Source: JBEPTX01 sp041691795
GTDB lineage: Bacteria; Patescibacteriota; Saccharimonadia; Saccharimonadales; Saccharimonadaceae
Direction: 5' to 3'
Assembly: GCA_041691795.1 (NCBI GenBank)
Contig: JBEPTX010000003.1
Span: forward strand, 62,001 to 126,000
DNA length: 64,000 bases
A program made the translations under genes and the position numbers. Of this stretch, positions 8,597 through 17,729 are shown piece by piece. Numbering within the stretch: position 1 is the first letter of the stretch; the number at the start of each line of letters is the position of its first letter. Below the pieces are notes generated by a model that had not been told where the DNA came from, did not search any database, and saw only the letters and a list, made by a program, of their open reading frames with translations.

Positions 8597-9799
8597 CTAT
8601 TTTTTAGAGTAATAATCTGCTAGAAATGATTTCTTTAGTTCGAAAAACGTTCCATCAGTAATTGATGCACGGATGTCATCGACCAATCGGACGATAAATC
8701 GTTCATTATGGATTGTAGCCAGCGTATTGGCTAGCAGCTCACCGCTACTGAACAAGTGGTGTAAATAGGCACTTGTGTAATTGCGACACGTGTAGCAGTC
8801 GCAAGTGGCGTCAAACGGTGTAAAATCATCGCGATACTGGGCCCGAGTCACATTGGCGCGGCCAAATCGGGTATATAGTGCGCCATTTCGTCCCACGCGG
8901 GCAGGCGAGACACAATCAAACGTATCAGCGCCGTTTTCGATGCATTCAAATATATCATCTGGTTCGCTAATACCCAGCATGTGACGCGGCTTTTCCTCTG
9001 GCAACTCTTCGCTCATCCAACGGACGATTTCGCCGATATTTTCTTTGCGCAAGGCTCCACCTAGGCCAAATCCGTCAAATTCCATTGCACCCAAGAATTT
9101 GGCCGATTTACGACGCAAATCTTCACGATCAGCACCTTGGATAACCCCAAATAGCGCTTGTGGTGGACGATGTGATCGCAGAGCATTTAATCGCTGATGT
9201 TCAGCCAAACTCCGAACCGCCCAGGGGTGAGTTCGTTTATCCAGCGATTCCACCTGATAGTCGTAGCTATGATGCAGTGTCGTTAGTTCATCAAAGGCAA
9301 AGGTAATATCGGCGCCAATCCCATGCTGAATCTGCATCGACAATTCGGGCGTGAATTTGTGCATATCACCATCAATATGTGATTTGAACCGCACGCCGTC
9401 GTCATCGATCCAGGCCAACTTTTCTTTCCTGGCCAGCGATTTTTCATCTGTTACGCCAGTCATATCAATGACTTTTTTGAACCCAACACCTAGCGACATC
9501 ACCTGAAAGCCGCCGCTATCGCTAAATGTAGGGTAGTCCCAGTGCATAAATGTATTCACCCCGCCAGCCTGGTCGATAATCTCGTGTCCAGGTCGCAAAT
9601 AAAGATGGTATGCATTGACCAACACCGCCTGTGCGCCAACATCGGCAAGTTGTTCTGGCGTCAGCGCCTTGAGCGTGGCTTTGGTCCCAACGGGGATAAA
9701 TGCTGGGGTTTCGATCACACCATGTGGCGTCGTAATTGTCCCGGTTCGCGCCAACGCCCCATCTAGTCGACGGTGGACCTCAAATTTGAATTCTTTCAT
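8597..9799 (-). CDS. tgt: tRNA-guanine transglycosylase
   Basis: Tgt replaces G34 of GUN-anticodon tRNAs with a queuine-type base. The 400-aa protein has FIPVGTKATLKALTPEQL, DSGGFQVMSLG (catalytic region), the DCVSPARVGRNGALYT block and the C-terminal zinc site CDCYTCRNYTSAYLHHL. Whether the substrate is preQ1 or salvaged queuine cannot be told; no queuosine synthesis genes are visible here. The start has a weak SD (GGAACAG). Confidence 0.95.
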   Translation of the reverse strand: MKEFKFEVHRRLDGALARTGTITTPHGVIETPAFIPVGTKATLKALTPEQLADVGAQAVLVNAYHLYLRPGHEIIDQAGGVNTFMHWDYPTFSDSGGFQVMSLGVGFKKVIDMTGVTDEKSLARKEKLAWIDDDGVRFKSHIDGDMHKFTPELSMQIQHGIGADITFAFDELTTLHHSYDYQVESLDKRTHPWAVRSLAEHQRLNALRSHRPPQALFGVIQGADREDLRRKSAKFLGAMEFDGFGLGGALRKENIGEIVRWMSEELPEEKPRHMLGISEPDDIFECIENGADTFDCVSPARVGRNGALYTRFGRANVTRAQYRDDFTPFDATCDCYTCRNYTSAYLHHLFSSGELLANTLATIHNERFIVRLVDDIRASITDGTFFELKKSFLADYYSKK

Positions 9800-9850
9800 C
9801 TGTTCCAGCGTATCATACCCCTATACAATTTTCTCTGATATGATGTAGTC

Positions 9851-10855
9851 ATGACGTTCCACGAGCAAGCGCCTGGTAATCACGAACAAGACCAGCTTCC
9901 GGTCCATCCGATTATCGTGGAAACTCTTGTAATGCAGACGAAGCTGTATGACCAATTCGACAGAGGTGCAATAACCGAAGATGAACAAGAAACAGCATTT
10001 TTGGTCCAACGCGAAAACTTGACCCAACGCGCAGAGGAAATGGGAATTATGGGTGCAGATGTCACTCTCTCGGGTGATTCACTCCTGTACCCACGTGCGA
10101 CTCGTCCTGACGCCCACGAAATTAACTTCAAAAGGCGTCCGATGGAACTTACAGGAGACGAAAAAGCCTTTGATCAACCCCCATCTTGCAAGGGAACTTT
10201 TGCCGGTATCAAGTCTAGGCGAGACGAAGAGGGTAAACTTCACTTTACCGTTCGTGTCATGCCACACCCGATGATATCGGACGATAATGGTGATTGGTCG
10301 CCAACCGCTTCGGCATTTGCAGATAACGCGCGATTAGAGTTTTTTGATGACGCACGTGACCAACAGATAGAGCGAGCGCTAGGCATTATAAAAAGCCGCA
10401 ATCCCCGCACCTTTGTCGATAAATCTATCCAAGAAATGGACCAGTACATTCGCACTATAATGCCTGGTCGTTTCCCGCTAAGAACCGATGTTTTACACGC
10501 ACTCGCTCAAAAAGCAGATATTATCGCTAGTGACGCATCATTTAGGGCTGATACATTACTTAGTAACGCGACACTTGATCTGTTAACTGAACGTTTATGG
10601 CTGCCTCGGCGCTTGGGCGTGACGACTAGCCAGCACTGGCGATTCTCGCCAGAACTGAAACATTCTGCCGGTACACTACTGGAAGAAACGACACATTTCA
10701 AAGACATAAGTCCTGAACTTGCCCTGAACTACCGCGGCAACTTGGCCAGAATCTGTTTTGCCGCGACCAATTTGGATATGCAAAATCCCGATCAACATGG
10801 GGTCATCATCCACATTCCACTTGCCAATGTCACGAGAATTCGAAATGAACAATAG
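9851..10855 (+). CDS. Uncharacterised soluble protein, 334 aa
   Basis: No known domain is recognised. The protein lacks TM segments or a signal peptide, is mixed alpha/beta by composition, and ends in a hydrophobic strand followed by RIRNEQ. A TATGAT -10 ends 6 nt before the ATG with no SD, indicating a leaderless transcript divergent from tgt. It heads a run of unknown soluble proteins (10888, 12234, 13826, 14518, 16116, 16862). The reading frame is long and has normal codon use, so it is a real gene. Confidence 0.7.
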   Translation: MTFHEQAPGNHEQDQLPVHPIIVETLVMQTKLYDQFDRGAITEDEQETAFLVQRENLTQRAEEMGIMGADVTLSGDSLLYPRATRPDAHEINFKRRPMELTGDEKAFDQPPSCKGTFAGIKSRRDEEGKLHFTVRVMPHPMISDDNGDWSPTASAFADNARLEFFDDARDQQIERALGIIKSRNPRTFVDKSIQEMDQYIRTIMPGRFPLRTDVLHALAQKADIIASDASFRADTLLSNATLDLLTERLWLPRRLGVTTSQHWRFSPELKHSAGTLLEETTHFKDISPELALNYRGNLARICFAATNLDMQNPDQHGVIIHIPLANVTRIRNEQ

Positions 10856-10887
10856 ATTTAACATTAATTTAATGATATAACACTACT

Positions 10888-11589
10888 ATGACATACCCTG
10901 GGGAGCCAAATTTTGAGAATGCTTTTTCGGCAATTACCGGGGATCTCGAGGCTGATTTCGACGTTCCCAAGGGTACGCCAGATCATTATAGAGTTTCTAT
11001 AGACGAAGATCGTTTCAAACTTGTCGAGGCACTTCATGATCATATTGTTGCGCTATCACCAGTTGAAGATGATTTTTTGCTTGAGCGGCTCGAGACTATT
11101 AATACACACGATGATACAGCTGCAATGATAAGTTTGTTGAGTCGAGCAATCAGTAAAGACTATAATGCTCTCGAGAATCTTGCGCGTGGCGTAGAAGTCG
11201 AGATTTCGGGTCAAGTAGCCGTTTGCTATGGCAACGAGGATGATGGCAGTAATAAATCCTCTGGTATCCTGGATGACTCAACGATACTACAAGGAGTCAT
11301 CAAAGGTGTTACGATCTATGGAATGCCCAGAGAGACAGCCATTTTGCAGGAACTTGCCAGAATCGAGGAAGAGCCCTCAGATGATCTAATTGACTTTGGT
11401 CCAGAGCAAATGAACCAGCTTGAACTTGTTCTGATCGTAGCCGAACCCCGTTTGCGAGGTCGTAGTGATGACGAAGATGAGATCGAACCCGAATTTAGCG
11501 ACCCTGTAGACAACGAAGTTGTATTGATTCCACTCAGCTACTACGGTATGAAACTTAGTCGTATCATGCGCCTCAACCAACCAGAATAA
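10888..11589 (+). CDS. Uncharacterised acidic protein, 233 aa
   Basis: The protein is strongly acidic and has no TM or signal peptide. The last 40 residues contain a DDEDEIEPEF patch and then VVLIPLSYYGMKLSRIMRLN, whose pattern resembles the ends of the neighbours at 9851 and 12234. TATAAC lies exactly 6 nt before the ATG and no SD is present. The function is unknown. Confidence 0.68.
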   Translation: MTYPGEPNFENAFSAITGDLEADFDVPKGTPDHYRVSIDEDRFKLVEALHDHIVALSPVEDDFLLERLETINTHDDTAAMISLLSRAISKDYNALENLARGVEVEISGQVAVCYGNEDDGSNKSSGILDDSTILQGVIKGVTIYGMPRETAILQELARIEEEPSDDLIDFGPEQMNQLELVLIVAEPRLRGRSDDEDEIEPEFSDPVDNEVVLIPLSYYGMKLSRIMRLNQPE

Positions 11590-11611
11590 GTTGTAAAATC
11601 TGCTTATGGTA

Positions 11612-11860
11612 TTGACCGCCTACCAGGTATTTAATATATAATTAATATTAGTCATGTTGGTACTGGTGCGAGCCTAACGAACACCTTTTCACGAACAGGC
11701 ATTTATACACTCTAGGTTGATACACTTCGGTCCCTGTCAAACCTCACAATTAAACGCTACTTCTGGCACAAGAAAACAATATATGCGGTGTTGTTTTTGC
11801 CTCGTAGTTCCACCCCAAAATCCGCGACTGACACACCATTTCTTGTTGTCAGTGTTTTTT
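11612..11860 (+). ncRNA. Candidate small RNA or short transcript between unknown genes
   Basis: The 310-bp gap 11590-11899 has no credible ORF. It does have TTGACC (11612-11617), TATAAT (11637-11642, 19-nt spacing) and an intrinsic terminator at 11827-11860, where ACTGACA pairs with TGTCAGT and is followed by GTTTTTT. A transcript of about 210 nt is predicted. No known RNA family (tmRNA, RNase P, 6S, SRP) was recognised by eye. Confidence 0.4.
11827..11860 (+). terminator. Intrinsic terminator upstream of the 81-aa gene
   Basis: A seven-pair stem ACTGACA/TGTCAGT with a 13-nt loop is followed by G and six T. It lies 40 nt before the next start codon, so it closes an upstream transcript or acts as an attenuator. 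Confidence 0.6.
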
Positions 11861-11899
11861 ATACTCTAAACTAACAGCTTTCCAAGGGGGAATAGGAAA

Positions 11900-12145
11900 A
11901 TGAACACATCAATCAACACACCAGTCGTAATCACATCAATGGGCTTTGGTCGCGATATGCGCGCTGTGCCACGCCGCATGGAGTACGCGGGCAACACCTA
12001 CGATTTCATCGACGCCGGACTACGAATGGTAATCCGCCACGGCGAATACCTGGCACAAGTCCTGACCATGAGCGACGGTCAACGCGAGTTTCATCTGCGT
12101 AGCGACAATCATGGCGGCAGCTGGACGCTGGTCAGCATGAGCTAA
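11900..12145 (+). CDS. Uncharacterised small protein, 81 aa
   Basis: The soluble 81-aa protein is rich in Arg and Gly, with the C-terminal strand-like segment REFHLRSDNHGGSWTLVSMS. A purine-rich SD (AAGGGGGAATAGG) lies 5-18 nt before the ATG. It stands between two terminators and is therefore probably monocistronic. The family is unknown. Confidence 0.6.
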   Translation: MNTSINTPVVITSMGFGRDMRAVPRRMEYAGNTYDFIDAGLRMVIRHGEYLAQVLTMSDGQREFHLRSDNHGGSWTLVSMS

Positions 12146-12151
12146 GAAATT

Positions 12152-12170
12152 AAGGCCCGACAAGGGCCTT
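12152..12170 (+). terminator. Hairpin terminator
   Basis: AAGGCCC-GACAA-GGGCCTT follows the 81-aa gene, with a short T-rich tail. Confidence 0.7.
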
Positions 12171-12233
12171 TATCTTACCCACGCAAAACACCAATATATT
12201 GCAAATTACGAATAAACATGCAACTATACGTTC

Positions 12234-13277
12234 ATGAGTGAGCGCGCCGAACACGGAACGGGCGAAGAGGTGGATATCTTTACTGCGTACACACGGCCAA
12301 ACCGTATAACGGAAGGCTACGAACTTGCAAAGATATACCAACAGATGATTAATGATCTGACGGGTGATCCGGACGAGATACGCGAACAAGCTCGTCAGGC
12401 TGTTGCCGATCTGGACAGTGAGTGCAACCATTGCTATCGCCAAATTATGATTAATGGTCATGTCATGATGCGAGCAATCAACATTGCTGGCATGATCGAA
12501 CAAAGTGACGAAGAAGGTATTCTACTGAGTCCCACAGAACAAACAAGCAATATGATCAGCGAGAAAGAAGTCTATGTTGAGGACCTCCTGGCACAGTCGC
12601 TGGGATACGTTCAAATGAGCGTGACGAATGCCAATGATGGGACCACGGAGAAAACGAAACTTTATCACGTGGCGATTACCGACCCACGGGTAGTCGCCGA
12701 AATTCCCGCTGCTGGTAGATTGACGCAGCAAATGTACATTTTTATGTCAATTGACAGTAAAGTCCCTGTTGATGTACGACTGACCGCCGACGACGAGGAG
12801 CCGAATCTTCCGCTTTTACAATTCTATGCAGATGAAATTATGGCCGACATTGACGAGGGAGTGCTGAACGCAACCTCACTTACAGAGGCCGTTCGCGCAC
12901 TTAGCGAGGTCCGACTCACCGAGACTCCTAGCCTTGCTGTTGACCCGTCAATCACACAGGAACTTGTCAAATACGCCAGCCAGGCACTTGGGATGAAAAA
13001 CAATGCATACTACCAATTAACGGATATTAACAGAATCTATCTTGAGGATGGCGTAGACCCAGAGGACGGGGCCACTACCTACATACTTCATGAACTACCC
13101 GAAGGAAAAACGGTTACCGGTCCCATGCAATTGCTATCTTTAGGGGGCGCGAATACAGAGATACAATTTGGATTATCTACAATTGCCCCCATGACTGACG
13201 GCACACAAAGAGGAGCCGTAATAGCCCTCACTAATCATATTCGTGTCAAAGAGTTAGACACGCTCAACATCATATAG
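12234..13277 (+). CDS. Uncharacterised acidic protein, 347 aa
   Basis: The long acidic soluble protein has no TM helices. The N-terminal third is helical and carries a Cys pair (SECNHC); the rest is mixed. The end (GAVIALTNHIRVKELDTLN) again shows a hydrophobic strand followed by a basic/polar turn, as in 9851 and 10888. No SD is visible; the ATG lies a few nt after an AT-rich ACTATA box. The function is unknown. Confidence 0.7.
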   Translation: MSERAEHGTGEEVDIFTAYTRPNRITEGYELAKIYQQMINDLTGDPDEIREQARQAVADLDSECNHCYRQIMINGHVMMRAINIAGMIEQSDEEGILLSPTEQTSNMISEKEVYVEDLLAQSLGYVQMSVTNANDGTTEKTKLYHVAITDPRVVAEIPAAGRLTQQMYIFMSIDSKVPVDVRLTADDEEPNLPLLQFYADEIMADIDEGVLNATSLTEAVRALSEVRLTETPSLAVDPSITQELVKYASQALGMKNNAYYQLTDINRIYLEDGVDPEDGATTYILHELPEGKTVTGPMQLLSLGGANTEIQFGLSTIAPMTDGTQRGAVIALTNHIRVKELDTLNII

Positions 13278-13300
13278 CGCTAAGTTTGCTCAGAAATAGT

Positions 13301-13582
13301 TTATTTCTTTTTAGTTTTAGCCGCGGGTTTCTTGACCGGTTCGTCGCGTTCAACCACAACCGTACATTCAGTCACGAGGGCAGCGATCGCACCAACAGCC
13401 GCAAGAACTGGGGCAATCAGAGCACCAACCACACCAATGGTGAGTGGTAATTCCACCAACGTTTTGCCTTCTTTGCTTTTGATGACAATTCGGCGGACAT
13501 TGCCTTCTTTGACAAGTTGTTTGACCTTGCCTAGCAGCTCTTCGCCGTTGAGTTTGAATTCCTCGGTCGTCGTTTTGGCCAT
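13301..13582 (-). CDS. DUF4342 domain protein, 93 aa
   Basis: The sequence matches the DUF4342 pattern: ELLGKVKQLVKEGNVRRIVIK, then GKTLVELPLTIGVVGALIAPV and a hydrophobic helix to ALVTECTVVVER. A Lys-rich tail ends the protein. The role of this family is not known; a membrane-associated function is plausible. The start codon shares one base with the stop of the upstream 29-aa gene (TAATG), so translation is coupled. Confidence 0.85.
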   Translation of the reverse strand: MAKTTTEEFKLNGEELLGKVKQLVKEGNVRRIVIKSKEGKTLVELPLTIGVVGALIAPVLAAVGAIAALVTECTVVVERDEPVKKPAAKTKKK

Positions 13583-13671
13583 TATTGTGCCGCTACGATT
13601 TTCGGTAGTTTTTCTTTTTTATCTTTCTTCTTTTTCTTTAATTCCTTGTGCTGGTTAGTACCTTTTGCCAT
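13582..13671 (-). CDS. Tiny basic protein, 29 aa, coupled to the DUF4342 gene
   Basis: The sequence starts MAKGTNQHKELKKKKKDKKE and is extremely Lys-rich. GAGGAG lies 7 nt before the ATG. Its stop overlaps the next start by one base, which argues for a real leader gene or peptide. The function is unknown; RNA or DNA contact is possible from the charge. Confidence 0.55.
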   Translation of the reverse strand: MAKGTNQHKELKKKKKDKKEKLPKIVAAQ

Positions 13672-13825
13672 ATGAATCTCCTCATTTACTTCCTCTATTT
13701 TAGCATGTTTCTTGTGGTTATTTTGGCAAAAGACTTTACAAAACCACAAGCGTGTCGTATAAATTAAAACAACATGAACGTTATGAAAATAAAAACGAAC
13801 ATAACGACAAGGTCGAAGGAATAAT

Positions 13826-14515
13826 ATGACCGAGCGGCTGTCCATGTTACCGGACATGCCGTCACCCCACTTGCCCCCACCAGATCTCTGGCTATATAAC
13901 CCATATGCCGAAGGCCGCATCCCGACACCAGTAGACGATCGCGGCTTGGTCGACATGACCGAACTGATCAAACAGACCAAGAAAACGGTTGATCCAAGTT
14001 ATAGCTGGGAATCTGGATATACCGATATCCATCATTTGCAGTGGCCAAATGCAGAGTACGCGTACGAGCCATACAGCCCGGCTAATCCCCATACATTTCG
14101 CAACCTCGCAATCAGCAAATTGCGAACACCGCGAATCTTTCACAACTGGATTCACACGATTACCTTACCGCCACCGATGCCAACGGCCGAGGTAATGCGT
14201 TATCGGATCGAAGCACAGCGGGTCGTTCTGGCGCTGGCACGCGTCGTTAACTTCTGTGAAACACTCTCGCTGAAAGATGAGATCAGTGAGGCGAAGTTAA
14301 AAGGACGGCTCATTGAAAACTTTGACGAATTTAACGAGGTACTAGAGGATGCTCGGTCAGTACCGCGCGAATTCCAACTCATCAATCTGGCGAATTATCG
14401 ACCAAATCGAATCGAAGACATGTTCAAAATCACCTCACTGATTGGTAAGGCGGCCACGAGCGCTACCGTACTGCCATACGTTCGCAAACAGGGAATTCTG
14501 CAAATCGCTAGTTAG
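13826..14515 (+). CDS. Uncharacterised protein, 229 aa
   Basis: The N-terminal 45 residues are Pro-rich (MPSPHLPPPDLWLYNPY) and the remainder is helical and soluble. AAGGA lies 6 nt before the ATG. It is followed two bases later by the 248-aa gene, indicating one operon. No known domain is recognised. Confidence 0.68.
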   Translation: MTERLSMLPDMPSPHLPPPDLWLYNPYAEGRIPTPVDDRGLVDMTELIKQTKKTVDPSYSWESGYTDIHHLQWPNAEYAYEPYSPANPHTFRNLAISKLRTPRIFHNWIHTITLPPPMPTAEVMRYRIEAQRVVLALARVVNFCETLSLKDEISEAKLKGRLIENFDEFNEVLEDARSVPREFQLINLANYRPNRIEDMFKITSLIGKAATSATVLPYVRKQGILQIAS

Positions 14516-14517
14516 AT

Positions 14518-15264
14518 TTGGCTGCTGTATACCGTATACTTGCAGACATGTCAGTTTGGTTGTATTATCCGGATATGAGTGAACTCGATGGTGGCCAAGG
14601 CAATAGACCAGAGGTGCAGCAAAGTACGTCTCTCGTTGGTTTTGAAACAGAGATGGCGGCCAATCTTCACTATCTTGGATTGCGACCGTATATACATTCT
14701 TTGTACCAAGATTATGCGGAAAGCAAAACATCCGATGTAGCGCTTGAATATGCCAAGCTTTTCGTTGTTAATCCAGGCCATGACATTGAAACAAGATTAG
14801 AGAACATCCAGCCGTTTTTGATTGGTATCTTGCTAGGCCAAGAAGTCGCAAAATCGGCAATTGAGCATCACCATCTGACATTTAATGATGAGATGCTGGC
14901 AGGGCACTTGGACAGTCTGAAAGAGGATGTCGAAAGTTCAACCGATCTAACAGAGCGGTATCGATCCGAGAGCGACACACGATATTTTGCCTCTGATAAT
15001 GCAAGTCTGTACAAAGATTTTCTTCGTGGAGTTGCCGCTGACGCACAATTTACCGATGTAGCCGAGGCAGATCTTCATTATGGATTCGGGCTGGTGATAG
15101 AGGCTGCAATCGGCACACTCAAAACCGAGCGCGTGCGATTCATCGACGAAGCAAAACCCTACCTCGAACCCTACCGCGAACCTGACAGTACTCCGTCGTA
15201 CAAATGGCGCGTCCTATGGGGTGATGTTGTCAAACAAATGCTGCCACCAGAACAAAAGAACTAA
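14518..15264 (+). CDS. Uncharacterised helical protein, about 248 aa
   Basis: The longest frame begins with TTG at 14518 just after the upstream stop; ATG codons at 14548 (MSVWLYYPDM) and 14575 are alternatives, and no clear SD decides. The protein is helical, acidic and without TM segments. It is co-transcribed with the 229-aa gene and closed by the terminator at 15271. The function is unknown. Confidence 0.65.
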   Translation: MAAVYRILADMSVWLYYPDMSELDGGQGNRPEVQQSTSLVGFETEMAANLHYLGLRPYIHSLYQDYAESKTSDVALEYAKLFVVNPGHDIETRLENIQPFLIGILLGQEVAKSAIEHHHLTFNDEMLAGHLDSLKEDVESSTDLTERYRSESDTRYFASDNASLYKDFLRGVAADAQFTDVAEADLHYGFGLVIEAAIGTLKTERVRFIDEAKPYLEPYREPDSTPSYKWRVLWGDVVKQMLPPEQKN

Positions 15265-15270
15265 AAGAAG

Positions 15271-15294
15271 AGCCCCGCAAGTGCGGGGCTTTGT
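15271..15294. terminator. Bidirectional hairpin terminator
   Basis: AGCCCCGC-AAGT-GCGGGGCT followed by TTGT lies between convergent genes ending at 15264 and 15307. Confidence 0.85.
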
Positions 15295-15306
15295 CTCCTT
15301 TCAATT

Positions 15307-15993
15307 CTATGAAGTGACATTGGCGTGGATGAGCAGATCGCGCAACCGTTCGAGATCTCCACAGTCGGCATATTGCGTGTCGATCGGAAGGCGCGATGAC
15401 CTGCACCGGATTCGTTCGCGTTTCGGCGCATCCCGACGAAAAAATGGTGAATTCTTCATTGCCTTCAGACACGTGCCCAGGACATCCATCTCCATCGGAT
15501 CAACAACACTGTACATAACGGACGGGAGAGAACGATGAATCTCGTAACGACGCGTCAGTTTGAAGAAATGATTCTGGCTGTCATCGTCGATGTAGAAAAC
15601 CGATGTTTCGTCCACGTCGATGATCCAGCCAGGTGCTACAAAGGACTCAATGATAGTGATCTCACTGTAGTCGTCAACACTCCTTAGTTCGATACTGTCT
15701 TTCGACTGCATCAACGCAATCAATCGTGTTTCGATGATTGTTTTCATCTGGCCACATTTGATTGCTGCCTCTGACTGCGCCGCCAACTTGTTCCGTCTGT
15801 AGGCCCGCCACATACTGCAACCGGTAACGACACACAGCGGTGCAAGTAGACCGACTACAGCAACAAGTCCTTTGGGTGTGCCCAGTTCGAAGACCGTGAT
15901 CAGGTACAGCGGGAAAATGACAATTCCCACTAGTACCATCAAACAGCTTAGAAATAGCGCGACATACAGGCTCGTTCGACTATGAATGTACAT
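15307..15993 (-). CDS. Uncharacterised two-TM membrane protein, 228 aa
   Basis: Two N-terminal TM helices (about residues 9-34 and 38-62) precede a soluble cytoplasmic-type domain that contains an acidic beta-rich middle (SIELRSVDDYSEITIIES) and a basic C-terminus. No family is recognised. The AT-rich 16000-16115 region upstream has an inverted repeat ACATGAT..ATCATGT (about 16042-16071) that could bind a regulator. Confidence 0.65.
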   Translation of the reverse strand: MYIHSRTSLYVALFLSCLMVLVGIVIFPLYLITVFELGTPKGLVAVVGLLAPLCVVTGCSMWRAYRRNKLAAQSEAAIKCGQMKTIIETRLIALMQSKDSIELRSVDDYSEITIIESFVAPGWIIDVDETSVFYIDDDSQNHFFKLTRRYEIHRSLPSVMYSVVDPMEMDVLGTCLKAMKNSPFFRRDAPKRERIRCRSSRLPIDTQYADCGDLERLRDLLIHANVTS

Positions 15994-16115
15994 TTCACTC
16001 CGTTCACTCGCTCGTATAGCTTGAAAGGTTATTGTATTTATAACATGATATGTGCCATATTGTCAATCATGTTCGCGATTGCTAATTATTAAATAAAGAT
16101 TACAATTAACGCATA

Positions 16116-16640
16116 ATGATATATCCCGAGAGGATTCCTGCAACCAATCCGAATAGGGTATTCCCGATAGGTGACATCGACGACTTCCGTGTACATACAG
16201 CCCACCGGTGGATTGACAAGAAGGAAAATATCGACGACCGAAAGAAACGCGCAGCCAAACTCGTCAGTGACGTCGCAGACACTTCGCGTCAATGTCTGGA
16301 TGGTGAAGCAAATCTAAAAACCCATAAAAGTGCGATCAAACTATGCGACACATGGGATGCACGCGCAAATCCAACCAGTCATTTTGCTCGAAACGGCTAT
16401 TTTTTGGCACGTACTTTATCTGTTCTTGTTCACGTTATCCCTGTTAAATACGGTGATTTTTCGCAGGAACTTGAACAAATGGAGGCCGATCCGCTACGTG
16501 CGGCTGAAGAGTTTGGTGTCGACGCGTGGGAAAATATGCGACTCAGTCATCGCAAGCTTTTTGGTGTTTATAACCACCTCAATGACCTGGCAATCGGCGT
16601 TCTGGGCACCAACTCGCCCGAGGATGACAGATTGCAGTAG
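16116..16640 (+). CDS. Uncharacterised helical protein, 174 aa
   Basis: The protein is soluble, helical and rich in charged residues, with no recognised domain. TACAAT lies 9 nt before the ATG and no SD is present. It is followed by the 54-aa gene after six bases. Confidence 0.62.
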   Translation: MIYPERIPATNPNRVFPIGDIDDFRVHTAHRWIDKKENIDDRKKRAAKLVSDVADTSRQCLDGEANLKTHKSAIKLCDTWDARANPTSHFARNGYFLARTLSVLVHVIPVKYGDFSQELEQMEADPLRAAEEFGVDAWENMRLSHRKLFGVYNHLNDLAIGVLGTNSPEDDRLQ

Positions 16641-16646
16641 GCGGGA

Positions 16647-16811
16647 ATGGCACTCCCATACATGCTCGCAACGGCTACGCAATTAGAAACCATAACCCCC
16701 GAATTTACCGGTATTCAATATGGCGCCGATGCATCCCAGCCAATGGCTGATTTCTTGATTAGCGACGTCGGGTTGATGGACATACCGCAGGATCAACGCA
16801 AAAACCGCTAA
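16647..16811 (+). CDS. Small protein, 54 aa, downstream of the 174-aa gene
   Basis: The frame ATG (16647) to TAA (16811) encodes MALPYMLATATQLETITPEF and then an acidic middle ending in QDQRKNR. A weak SD (GGCGGGA) abuts the ATG. Position and spacing suggest the last gene of a small operon. The stop is directly followed by the GTGAA box of the next gene. The function is unknown. Confidence 0.45.
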   Translation: MALPYMLATATQLETITPEFTGIQYGADASQPMADFLISDVGLMDIPQDQRKNR

Positions 16812-16827
16812 GTGAAAAATATTTCAC
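16812..16827 (+). promoter_or_regulatory. GTGAA-N6-TTCAC operator, copy 1
   Basis: GTGAAAAATATTTCAC is an inverted repeat. The CATAGT -10 at 16850-16855 starts exactly 22 nt after it and the ATG of the 258-aa gene follows 6 nt later. The centre is about -42.5 from the predicted start and no good -35 exists, which is typical of an activator site. Confidence 0.65.
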
Positions 16828-16861
16828 TGTTTTATCTTTCGAACCAGCGCATAGTAATGGC

Positions 16862-17638
16862 ATGACAAGAGAAAATAGAGAATTTAGAAATTTTTACGTC
16901 CCAGCTGTTCATATCGACAGCGCGGGCGAACGTGCAGTGATACCGCCCAAAGCAACTGACGAAGAAGAAATAGCGCTCCGCCAAAGCTTGGGCAAATATT
17001 CTGCCAGATTCCTCGACCAAAGATTAGGACTAGCTATGGCACAGCAGCTGGCCCATATCAAATTCCAAGACCGCCTGGCGCAAGATTACACCTATGCCAG
17101 ACTAGGGAGCATGCTCTATAACACTGCGTTTCATAATTTCCAGCTTAGTTACGAACTGAGTGGCGACGATGTTATGAACAAAGTTGTCGGATTGCCTCGC
17201 TTGGCGACAGATGGCGAGAATCCATTTCGCGAAACCCCAGAGGGCATATTGGCGCTCGCACATCATGATTTAGGTGCTGCTGCGATTCACGCCAGTACAT
17301 TGGTGAGTGCGCTCGAGATTACGCCCAAAGACCGCCGCGAGAAACGAATCGCCGTCTATTCCAGGCATGCTGGCCGAACCATGGGCGAAGCAGCGTTGAA
17401 ACTCGCAGTTGTTAATCTTGCGCACGATTACGGTGGGCGATCAGCTACAGAAATCCAAAGCGATGTTCGTCAGGTTTCGCTGAGTTTGGTCGAACAATCA
17501 CGATCAGCTTACGAATCTGGCGGCAAAGATCCAACCTTGATCTATCTGGCCCGTGGGGCAATCGACGACGTTTTTAGAGGTGCACCAGACGAAGCAATAT
17601 CCGCACTTGCCGGTGTTCGACAGCAATACGACGAGTAG
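16862..17638 (+). CDS. Uncharacterised helical protein, 258 aa, under a GTGAA-box promoter
   Basis: The all-helical soluble protein has no recognised domain. Histidines are frequent in the middle (LALAHHDLGAAAIHAST) but no metal motif can be claimed. CATAGT is 6 nt before the ATG (leaderless) and the palindromic box at 16812 lies upstream. It probably belongs to the same regulon as the 19631 gene. Confidence 0.68.
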   Translation: MTRENREFRNFYVPAVHIDSAGERAVIPPKATDEEEIALRQSLGKYSARFLDQRLGLAMAQQLAHIKFQDRLAQDYTYARLGSMLYNTAFHNFQLSYELSGDDVMNKVVGLPRLATDGENPFRETPEGILALAHHDLGAAAIHASTLVSALEITPKDRREKRIAVYSRHAGRTMGEAALKLAVVNLAHDYGGRSATEIQSDVRQVSLSLVEQSRSAYESGGKDPTLIYLARGAIDDVFRGAPDEAISALAGVRQQYDE

Positions 17639-17654
17639 GTGAAAAACTGTTCAC
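17639..17654 (+). promoter_or_regulatory. GTGAA-N6-TTCAC operator, copy 2 (orphan promoter)
   Basis: GTGAAAAACTGTTCAC is followed after 22 nt by CATACT (17677-17682) and then by a strong SD (AAGGAG) and ATG at 17711. The only open frame (17711-17911, 66 codons) runs antisense into the Nudix gene. Either a gene was lost here or the promoter drives an antisense RNA or peptide. Confidence 0.6.
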
Positions 17655-17729
17655 TGCTTATCCTTGGCCTAGGTTCCATACTAGGAATATAACCAAGGAG
17701 AACAGCAATTATGAACCAAACCCTACCAA

